Assembly (NCBI GenBank): GCA_963597395.1
Contig: CAVBPX010000040.1
Coordinates: 1-21,204 of the forward strand
DNA: 21,204 nucleotides
Direction of reading: 5' to 3'
From: Hallerella sp963597395
Lineage (GTDB): Bacteria; Fibrobacterota; Fibrobacteria; Fibrobacterales; Fibrobacteraceae
The notes under the pieces are model-generated. The model was given only the letters and a program-made list of their open reading frames with translations, did not search any database and was not told the origin of the DNA. Position 1 is the first letter of the stretch, and each line of letters opens with the position of its first letter. The position numbers and the translations under genes were made by a program. Positions 1 through 5,895 of the stretch are shown here, one piece after another.

Positions 1-85
1 ACGCTTCGCGCTGGTTCGTCCCGTCCTGCCATCGCTTGGTCTCACTCAAATTTTCCCCTCCAAAGCATTTTTTAGAGGAGACCTA

Positions 86-129
86 TTGACAATTCATTGT
101 AATTAATGTAAATTTGTAATGATTACAAA
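86..129 (+). promoter_or_regulatory. rubrerythrin promoter with overlapping PerR box
   Basis: A consensus -35 TTGACA lies at 86-91 and, after a 17-bp spacer, a -10-like TAAATT at 109-114. A perfect inverted repeat TTTGTAAT-G-ATTACAAA (8-1-8) spans 113-129 and overlaps the end of the -10 and the probable start site. This matches the 7-1-7 architecture of PerR/Fur boxes (known consensus TTATAATNATTATAA). Binding there would block RNA polymerase. A PerR homologue is encoded immediately downstream, so autoregulation together with the rubrerythrin is likely (inference). Confidence 0.75.
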
Positions 130-170
130 GTTAATCAAAAACAGAACCACACTTCCACAAGGAGACAAAT

Positions 171-731
171 ATGAGAGTATGGGTATGTTCCATTTGCGGC
201 TACGTTTCGTTTGGAGAAGAACCTCCCGAAAGATGCCCCCAGTGCAAGGCGCCCGCGTCCAAATTCAAGCTCAAGGAAGGCGCGCCGGAGACCGAAACGC
301 CCAAGTGGGCGGACGAACACCGCATAGGCATCGCAAAGGGCATCGATCCGAAGATTGTCGAAAGCCTGCGCGAAAACTTTACCGCCGAATGCACCGAGGT
401 GGGAATGTATCTCGCCATGAGCCGCCAGGCGGATCGCGAAGGGTATCCGGAAGTCGCCGAGGCCTACAAGCGGATAGCCTTTGAAGAAGCGGAACACGCC
501 GCCAAGTTTGCCGAAATTCTAGGCGATGTCGTCGAAAGCGACACCAAAAAGAACCTCGCCGCTCGCGTCGCGGCGGAAGCGGGAGCGACCGAAGGAAAGC
601 TCGAGCTCGCAAAACGCGCCGCCGAACTCGGCTACGAGGCCATTCACGACACGGTGCACGAAATGTGCAAGGACGAAGCGCGACACGGAAGCGCCTTTGC
701 CGGACTTCTGCGCCGCTATTTCTCCAAATAG
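171..731 (+). CDS. rbr: rubrerythrin with N-terminal rubredoxin domain (reverse rubrerythrin type)
   Basis: This 186-residue cytoplasmic protein probably reduces hydrogen peroxide (NADH or rubredoxin reductase to rubredoxin iron to di-iron centre). The rubredoxin knuckles come first: C6-x2-C9 and C22-x2-C25. A ferritin-like four-helix domain follows at about 60-186, with E73/E76, E106-x2-H109 and E169-x2-H172 as probable di-iron ligands. Classical rubrerythrins carry rubredoxin at the C-terminus; this order is that of the reverse rubrerythrins of anaerobes. The ATG at 171 was chosen for the AAGGAG at 159-164. A terminator follows at 742 and perR starts 47 bases after the stop. A PerR-type palindrome in the promoter predicts peroxide induction. 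No unusual composition was seen. Confidence 0.93.
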   Translation: MRVWVCSICGYVSFGEEPPERCPQCKAPASKFKLKEGAPETETPKWADEHRIGIAKGIDPKIVESLRENFTAECTEVGMYLAMSRQADREGYPEVAEAYKRIAFEEAEHAAKFAEILGDVVESDTKKNLAARVAAEAGATEGKLELAKRAAELGYEAIHDTVHEMCKDEARHGSAFAGLLRRYFSK

Positions 732-741
732 CCAAAACTCC

Positions 742-767
742 GGGGCGGCCTCCGCCCCTTTCTTTTT
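742..767 (+). terminator. intrinsic terminator after rubrerythrin
   Basis: GGGGCGG (742-748), loop CCT, CCGCCCC (752-758), then TTTCTTTTT. The stem is a perfect 7 bp and GC-rich. It sits between rubrerythrin and perR, so perR would be expressed by partial read-through or from its own weak promoter. Confidence 0.85.
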
Positions 768-778
768 AGATTTTAAAA

Positions 779-1186
779 ATGTCCCCTACCGAACTTCTCA
801 AGGCAAAGGACGTCCGACCGTCCATGCAGCGCATCCGCATTCTCGAATACCTGCTTTCAAAGCGCAACCATCCGACAGTAAACACCATCTACGACGATCT
901 TCTGCCCGAGATTCCGACACTTTCCCGCACAACCGTCTATAACACGCTCGAGACCCTTTGCCAAAACGGCCTTGCCATTACGCTCGACTTCGGGGACGGG
1001 AGCATACACTACGATGCGGACACAAGCCCGCATGCCCACTTCAAGTGCGAAAAATGCAAAAAGATTTTTGACTTTTGCGCGAATCCCGCCGATTTTCGAA
1101 AAAGCGTCCCGCAGGGATTTGCTATCCGGCAAGTCCAGTTTTATGCGTTCGGACTCTGTGCAAAGTGTCGCGAAAACTCCCGATGA
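779..1186 (+). CDS. perR: PerR-type peroxide-sensing Fur-family repressor
   Basis: This 135-residue metal-dependent DNA-binding repressor carries its winged helix at about 15-70, with the recognition helix near LSRTTVYNTL (48-57). Aligned by eye to Bacillus PerR, all five regulatory-metal ligands are present: H31 (in HPT), D79, H85, H87 and D98. The Asp at 98 rather than Glu favours PerR over Fur. The structural zinc site is complete: C90-x2-C93 and C127-x2-C130. In known PerR proteins, Fe-catalysed oxidation of the His ligands inactivates the repressor. The target is probably the palindrome at 113-129. No Shine-Dalgarno sequence is visible before the ATG at 779, so translation is probably weak or leaderless. 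The 3' end overlaps the convergent trmO gene by 46 bases. Confidence 0.9.
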   Translation: MSPTELLKAKDVRPSMQRIRILEYLLSKRNHPTVNTIYDDLLPEIPTLSRTTVYNTLETLCQNGLAITLDFGDGSIHYDADTSPHAHFKCEKCKKIFDFCANPADFRKSVPQGFAIRQVQFYAFGLCAKCRENSR

Positions 1187-1962
1187 ATTTCCTTGTCGCC
1201 GTATCGGTCCTCGGAAGCATCCAGTTCTTCCGGCGTATAGCCGCTGCGAATCTTCAAAAGAAGAATCCGGTGTAAATTTTCGTCAAAGGAAAAATCAATG
1301 CGGAACGTTCGGAACGCGAGCTCCGCAATATTTTCGCCGAGCATTCGGACGCGCTTTCTCGAAGCGTCAAACGGATTTGCGGAGAGCTGGCATTCGGCAA
1401 ACTGCAAAAGGTTCAGCCCGCAGGCCTTTTCAAGCCAAACGCTTTGCGATAAAAAAGCCTCGTCCGCATCCACTTTCCAAAGCCCGGGCACCTGGAGATC
1501 GACCCAGCCCGCAGCCGCATGCGGAAAGGCGTCCGCCGCCGGAATATAAGGCTTGATGTCCAGGACGGGAGTGCCGTTCAACAAGTCCGCTTCTTCGACA
1601 GTCAGCGTGAGCTTTTCGACGGAAACAAGCCGGACACAGGAAAGCCCGATGGGATTTGGACGGTACGGGCCGCGGGATGCAAAAATTCCCACCCGCTCGT
1701 GATCCGGATGCGGAACGGGCGGCCGCGTCGTCGCGCGCCAGCCCCTGTTTTGATGAAAGACAAAAAGAATCCACAACCGTTCAAACCCGCCGATGTCCCG
1801 CAAGGCCTCCTCAAAATCGCAATGCGGATTGAGTTCAATCCTTCCGCTCCGACCGCCGTCAAAAATTCCCTGCCGTGGCGCTTCGTATTTGTAAGTCGCC
1901 CCGCCGTAAAACGTACCAATCGGTTTAAAAGAAAATGTTCCGTTTGAATTGTCACTGCTCAT
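1141..1962 (-). CDS. trmO: tRNA (adenine(37)-N6)-methyltransferase TrmO (TsaA/UPF0066 family)
   Basis: This 273-residue cytoplasmic enzyme belongs to the SAM-dependent TrmO family, which N6-methylates t6A37 in certain ANN-decoding tRNAs. The family beta-barrel occupies about 10-155. Signatures include GPYRPNPIGLS (98-108) and NGTPVLDIKPYIP (129-141). The C-terminal part (about 160-273) is the usual TrmO accessory lobe. Length is close to the E. coli enzyme, slightly longer. The ATG at 1962 lies inside the last codons of the upstream lipoprotein gene (11-base overlap), which suggests translational coupling; only a weak AGAGAG precedes it. Its last 46 bases are antisense to the end of perR. Confidence 0.9.
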   Translation of the reverse strand: MSSDNSNGTFSFKPIGTFYGGATYKYEAPRQGIFDGGRSGRIELNPHCDFEEALRDIGGFERLWILFVFHQNRGWRATTRPPVPHPDHERVGIFASRGPYRPNPIGLSCVRLVSVEKLTLTVEEADLLNGTPVLDIKPYIPAADAFPHAAAGWVDLQVPGLWKVDADEAFLSQSVWLEKACGLNLLQFAECQLSANPFDASRKRVRMLGENIAELAFRTFRIDFSFDENLHRILLLKIRSGYTPEELDASEDRYGDKEIHREFSRHFAQSPNA

Positions 1963-2599
1963 AGCAGAACTCTCTTTTTAACATCGGTTGCGTCGCAATG
2001 CAATATCCGTCAGCACAGCCAATGCGAGTCCATTCCGAAGGAGAAATAAAATTATCAAAATAAGGAAGAATGGTGCCTTCTGTATAAGAAAACAATCTTG
2101 TTGTATCCTTTTCGAAAACAACATTATTAAACAGTCCTTCCAACTTTAACTTTTCGAAGTTCAGTTCATCGACAAAATCACCATAAAAATATTGAACATT
2201 CAATTTTCCTGTTGACAGATCAATGTTGCTAAGCGTCTGATTAAACGTACAAATAAAAACATTCCACTTATCCTCCGTTTGAAGACAGCTATCCCCGATT
2301 TCTTCCGAAAAAGAAAAAAGCGTCAAATAATTATTTTCTTCAGAAGTCTTACAAAGGACCCATTTATTCAATCGACCCAAATTTCCGTACTTTGAAGGAT
2401 TTTTAATAGTGTTTGAATTTGTTGTGTTTTCACATACACTTTTTCCACCGATATAAAGCCGAACACTATCTATTTCAAAATCCGATATGAAATTCAAACC
2501 GGAAAAATCTTCCTTGGGATAACACGACAAATCATCATCAAAACAAGCAAGCAATAAAAAGCTAAGCAAAGAAAACAAAAAGCAGTAGAGTTTTTTCAT
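1952..2599 (-). CDS. AT-rich hypothetical lipoprotein
   Basis: This 215-residue protein is not recognised as any family. It begins with a lipoprotein signal peptide: MKK, a hydrophobic stretch, then the lipobox LLAC at about 16-19. The mature part contains several cysteines and looks like a beta-rich extracytoplasmic domain. The coding DNA is visibly richer in A+T than trmO or the genes upstream, which can indicate later acquisition or relaxed selection. No good Shine-Dalgarno sequence is next to the ATG; an AAGGT lies about 20 bases upstream. It starts 35 bases after the cysteine-repeat gene and overlaps trmO, so it belongs to the same minus-strand run. Function unknown. Confidence 0.75.
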   Translation of the reverse strand: MKKLYCFLFSLLSFLLLACFDDDLSCYPKEDFSGLNFISDFEIDSVRLYIGGKSVCENTTNSNTIKNPSKYGNLGRLNKWVLCKTSEENNYLTLFSFSEEIGDSCLQTEDKWNVFICTFNQTLSNIDLSTGKLNVQYFYGDFVDELNFEKLKLEGLFNNVVFEKDTTRLFSYTEGTILPYFDNFISPSEWTRIGCADGYCIATQPMLKREFCYEQ

Positions 2600-2634
2600 T
2601 TTATATTTTCACATCTTACCTTCAAACGTTTTCG

Positions 2635-3441
2635 CTATTCCTTGCAGCGGAGAACGGCGCCCGTCATGTAGCCTTGAATAAATTCCGGATTTCGGAATGT
2701 TTGACGAAGAAGCTTTTCGAGCGTAAAATGCGACTCGAGATCCTTGATGGCGCATTGGCAAACGGATTTGGACGCGACCGTTTCGCAGGAGTCCATCATC
2801 ATCTTTTCCATTTCGGGCGTCCAGGTTTTGGGAATGCACGGGAGAATCATTTCAAAGGCGGCGGAATCGTTCATTTCTCCGTTTTCCATTGATGACAGGA
2901 GCTTTTCGACGGCTCCGTCCGAGGCAATTTTTTTGTAGGCGCACTGGCAAGTCTTTTTGGACTGGGCACTCCCGAAATACGGCAAAATTTCGAGCATGCA
3001 TTCCGCGACAAAAAGGTCCCTGTATTCGGGAGATTCAAAAAGCGCATTCACAATTCCGAGAGCAAAGGACGAATCAATTCCAAGGCCTTGCAAAACGGCG
3101 AGCTCCTCGGCCGAGAGCCTTTGATCCGTCACCTTGTCCTCGCTTACGGCAAGCGCGCCGAGGGACTTCCCGGACTTTAGCGCGGCGTCGCATTCCGTCG
3201 AAGCGTTCTTTACAAATTCGCTGTAGCCCAGGTCCGACTTGCCGCGACGAAGCTTCAGTTCAATGGCGTCTATCTGCTTTTGCGAATATTTTCCTTCAAC
3301 CTTGCGAAAGACGCACTCGCAGAATTCTTCGGAGGAGCCTCCGTCCATGCAGCTTCCGAGAAAGTTCAGGCGGACTGTTTCGGAAAGCGCGCCGAACGAA
3401 AGGGCGCAGCCGAACATCAAAAGGGCAAATGTTTTTTTCAT
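2635..3441 (-). CDS. secreted protein with three four-cysteine repeats
   Basis: This 268-residue protein has no named family that I can assign. A signal peptide (MKKTFALLMFG...) probably ends after ALS at residue 20. The mature chain shows three units, each with a Cys, then a CxC pair, then a distal Cys: C31/C41-E-C43/C84, C148/C165-Q-C167/C202 and C219/C228-Q-C230/C266. The CxC is followed each time by a helix of the type C[VA].[RK]K. Twelve regularly placed cysteines suggest disulfides or metal binding in the periplasm. The ATG at 3441 was chosen over an upstream extension because AGGAG precedes it and the signal peptide starts there. It begins 19 bases after the ATPase gene ends, so the two are co-transcribed. 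Confidence 0.8.
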   Translation of the reverse strand: MKKTFALLMFGCALSFGALSETVRLNFLGSCMDGGSSEEFCECVFRKVEGKYSQKQIDAIELKLRRGKSDLGYSEFVKNASTECDAALKSGKSLGALAVSEDKVTDQRLSAEELAVLQGLGIDSSFALGIVNALFESPEYRDLFVAECMLEILPYFGSAQSKKTCQCAYKKIASDGAVEKLLSSMENGEMNDSAAFEMILPCIPKTWTPEMEKMMMDSCETVASKSVCQCAIKDLESHFTLEKLLRQTFRNPEFIQGYMTGAVLRCKE

Positions 3442-3460
3442 CGGGTTTCTCCTGAAATTT

Positions 3461-5182
3461 TTACGAAGATTCTCCGGGACGCGGCGGATTTTCGAGCCGA
3501 AGCAGCGCACGGGCAATTGTCTCTTCGCGAGGAAGTTCGGAATCCTTCGAAAATCCCTGCGGAAGACGTCTAAACCCGACATTTTGCACCTGCGCATAAA
3601 GCCTGTGGATGGCGTCCCGCGCCGGAATGTCCTCGGCATTCTGGAGCAGGTTCAAAAGGAACAGCCCAAGCCCGCTGAGCGTTGCATTCCGCATCACCGG
3701 GAAGACGTTTCGAAGGTCCGCACGGACGTATCCGATGGAAAGTTCCGGGCCGCGGAGACGCACCTTCACCTGGCGTTCCACCGGGCCGCGGGGCTTTAGC
3801 CCGGAAAGAAGGTTTTCCGCAATTTTCGAAAGACTTCGGGAATCAAAACTTTTGAACGGCGGAAGATTTTCGAGCGCAGGCTTTGAGGGTGCCCGCTCCG
3901 CAATTTCGCGGGCCTTTTTTGAAAAGTCAAACGGCCGGTAATCCTTCATCACGATGACCGTGTCCGCCACGTTCAGATAGTCGCCGCACGCTCCGACGAC
4001 AAGAATCATGTTTACGCCCAAGGACTTTAATTCCTCGGCCCGGTCCGCGAGCGGAATCAGAGGCTCGTCCTTTTCGCCTATGAGTTCCCGCATCCGCAAG
4101 TCGCGCACCAGAAAGTTTACGGCCGACGCGTCTTCGTCAATGAGGAGCGTCCTGGCACCGAATTCAAGAGCCTCCACCACGTTTGCGGCTTCGCTCGTCG
4201 CACCCGAGGCGGAACGCGTCCAGAACGATTCCGTCGAAACGCCAAAGGGAAGTTCGCGCACAAAAGGCGCAATGCGGCTCCCGTTTACAACGCGGCCCGG
4301 TTCCGCGGCAATGCGCACGGACGACGGATCCGAAACAATCCACTCCCGACCGTCCCCTAAAACGTGCGGAACGGCCGCAGCCTCTATCGCCGAGAGAAGA
4401 GTCGATTTTCCGTGATAGGCTCCGCCCGCAATCACCGTAATTCCACGCGGAACGGCCATGCCCGAAATTTTCTTTCCGAGAACTTCGAATGTTTGCAAAA
4501 GTTCCTTGGGAGATTCAAACGGAAGAGCGTCCTTTTTGGGAAGATCGCTCGAACCGGATTCGCGCGGCAGAACGGAACCGTTCGGGACAAAGGCGACGAG
4601 GTTTCGTTTTTGAAGTTCCGCGAGGAGCGCTTCGCGAAGTTCCAGGGATTCGATGTGGCGGAGCGCCTCGGAAAGGTCCGCTTCCTTTTGCAGGTAAAGC
4701 ACCATCAGCAGGTCGGGAATCGTCGAAGTCAAAAGTTCGATCGCCGCGGGGACATCCATTCTTCTCTTGTCGCCCGGAAGTTCTACCGACAGCACCGCTT
4801 CGACGACCGCAGAGCCTCCGTTTTCGGACGGCCCGCCGACCCAGAGCGCATTGCGGACAAGAACTTCCTCGCCGGGGACGGCAACGCTCACCGGGAAAGA
4901 TTCCTCCTCGGACCGGTGCGCGATTTCCGCCGAAAGCCTCCGCAAAAGAAAATCCGCGAGCGCAAGGCGCCGCACGGGAAAGTTTCCCCAGTCCGCGGGA
5001 ATCCCGAGAGTTTCCAGTTTGGCGCGGAACTTGAGCCGCGAAGCGGGGGCGAACGGGTCGCCCTGCACGTGCACAAACTCCAGGTCAAAATCTCCAAAGT
5101 TCCAGGTTTTGCCGCAAAGGCTCTTGTAAAGCCCGTAGCTTTTGCCCGTAAAAGTCCGCAATTTTTGAAAAAGTTCTTTCAT
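3461..5182 (-). CDS. predicted ATPase of the ABC class (ABC_ATPase, PF09818-like)
   Basis: This 573-residue soluble protein resembles the uncharacterised 'predicted ATPase of the ABC class' family, of similar length. It has a Walker A at GGAYHGKST (253-261), an ABC-signature-like SGATSEAAN (326-334) and a Walker B ending in D349-E350 (LLIDED), followed by NFLVRD. An N-terminal family-specific domain covers about 1-235 and a C-terminal region about 430-573. No membrane segments are seen, so it is not a transporter subunit by itself. It is first in a minus-strand run with the cysteine-repeat protein 19 bases downstream. The reaction would be ATP hydrolysis; substrate and role are unknown. The ATG at 5182 is preceded by AGGGGAT. 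Confidence 0.88.
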   Translation of the reverse strand: MKELFQKLRTFTGKSYGLYKSLCGKTWNFGDFDLEFVHVQGDPFAPASRLKFRAKLETLGIPADWGNFPVRRLALADFLLRRLSAEIAHRSEEESFPVSVAVPGEEVLVRNALWVGGPSENGGSAVVEAVLSVELPGDKRRMDVPAAIELLTSTIPDLLMVLYLQKEADLSEALRHIESLELREALLAELQKRNLVAFVPNGSVLPRESGSSDLPKKDALPFESPKELLQTFEVLGKKISGMAVPRGITVIAGGAYHGKSTLLSAIEAAAVPHVLGDGREWIVSDPSSVRIAAEPGRVVNGSRIAPFVRELPFGVSTESFWTRSASGATSEAANVVEALEFGARTLLIDEDASAVNFLVRDLRMRELIGEKDEPLIPLADRAEELKSLGVNMILVVGACGDYLNVADTVIVMKDYRPFDFSKKAREIAERAPSKPALENLPPFKSFDSRSLSKIAENLLSGLKPRGPVERQVKVRLRGPELSIGYVRADLRNVFPVMRNATLSGLGLFLLNLLQNAEDIPARDAIHRLYAQVQNVGFRRLPQGFSKDSELPREETIARALLRLENPPRPGESS

Positions 5183-5248
5183 ATCCCCTAAAAGTACAAT
5201 TTATCCGCCTCTTTTTTGGAAACTTTGCGCTCCAAAGCGCATTTTCTT

Positions 5249-5275
5249 TATATTTTAGTGATGTTTGATAAGGAG
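5249..5275 (+). promoter_or_regulatory. -10 element and RBS of the PEGA gene
   Basis: TATATT at 5249-5254 is a plausible -10; no clear -35 is seen. AAGGAG at 5270-5275 sits seven bases before the ATG at 5283 and decides that start over an upstream in-frame codon at 5265. The roughly 100-bp gap to the ABC-class ATPase must hold divergent promoters. Confidence 0.5.
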
Positions 5276-5282
5276 TCACTCA

Positions 5283-5813
5283 ATGAAATTTTTCACAAAG
5301 CTTTTTACAATGAGCGCCGTCACCCTTTCCTTTTGCGCGTCCGTCGCCCTGGCAGAGGATCCTCCTCCCCGCGGCGGCACCGGCAAGGTGACCATCATTA
5401 CCGATCCGCCCAACAGCGAAGTCTATCTCGGCGGCGAACTTCTCGGCAAGAGCCCCATCGAGAACAGGGACTTTCCGTCCGGACGGCACACCCTCATCAT
5501 TGTCGATCAGGGCTACGAACTGGTGAACCAGCGATTTAACGTCTGGCCCAACAAGGTGAACACGTTCAACACGTCCACCACCATTCCCAAGGGCCACATC
5601 GAAGTGACGACCATCCCGGGCAAGTGCATCATCTACGTCGATGGCGACAACGCCGACAAGACGGACGGCGCCCCGCTGACCGTTCACAACCTCGACGCCG
5701 GCGACCACATGGTTCGCGCCGAATGCAACAACGGCCGCTCGGCCGAAAAGCTCGTGAAGGTTGAAGGCGAAAAGACGGTCCAGGTGACTATCGACACCCG
5801 CAAGAAAAAGTAA
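5283..5813 (+). CDS. secreted protein with two PEGA domains
   Basis: This 176-residue protein has a signal peptide ending at VALA (residues 21-24). Two tandem PEGA-type beta domains follow. The first (about 35-101) has GKVTIITDPPNSEVYLGGEL and the PSGRHTLIIVDQGY turn. The second (about 104-171) has IEVTTIPGKCIIYVDGD and LDAGDHMVRAE. PEGA domains are small surface or envelope beta folds often linked to S-layers and cell-wall proteins; no enzyme motif is present. A basic tail RKKK ends the protein. It is monocistronic: promoter and RBS lie just upstream and a strong terminator follows. The role, probably envelope structure or carbohydrate contact, is inferred from the fold only. Confidence 0.85.
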   Translation: MKFFTKLFTMSAVTLSFCASVALAEDPPPRGGTGKVTIITDPPNSEVYLGGELLGKSPIENRDFPSGRHTLIIVDQGYELVNQRFNVWPNKVNTFNTSTTIPKGHIEVTTIPGKCIIYVDGDNADKTDGAPLTVHNLDAGDHMVRAECNNGRSAEKLVKVEGEKTVQVTIDTRKKK

Positions 5814-5840
5814 CCTTTCGACGCTCTACCGTCGAAGGCC

Positions 5841-5874
5841 AAAGGGTCCCGTCCAACGGGACTCTTTCTTTTTT
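5841..5874 (+). terminator. intrinsic terminator after the PEGA gene
   Basis: AAAGGGTCCCGT (5841-5852), loop CCA, ACGGGACTCTTT (5856-5867), then CTTTTTT. The 12-bp stem has one G-U pair. A second hairpin lies just before it (TTCGACG, loop CTCTAC, CGTCGAA, within 5815-5839), so the message ends in two tandem stem-loops. Confidence 0.88.
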
Positions 5875-5895
5875 GGTCGGGAATTTTTCAAGTTC

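Noticed and set aside
119..484. Plus-strand open frame overlapping rubrerythrin
   Set aside because: It lies in another frame of a clear rubrerythrin gene, is rich in Arg and Gly as frame-shadows of GC-rich genes are, and has no RBS.
3442..3639. N-terminal extension of the cysteine-repeat protein
   Set aside because: It would overlap the ATPase gene and hide the signal peptide; AGGAG before 3441 marks the real start.
4364..5191. 275-codon plus-strand open frame antisense to the ABC-class ATPase
   Set aside because: It is a shadow of the ATPase gene, with a composition unlike a real protein and no start signals.
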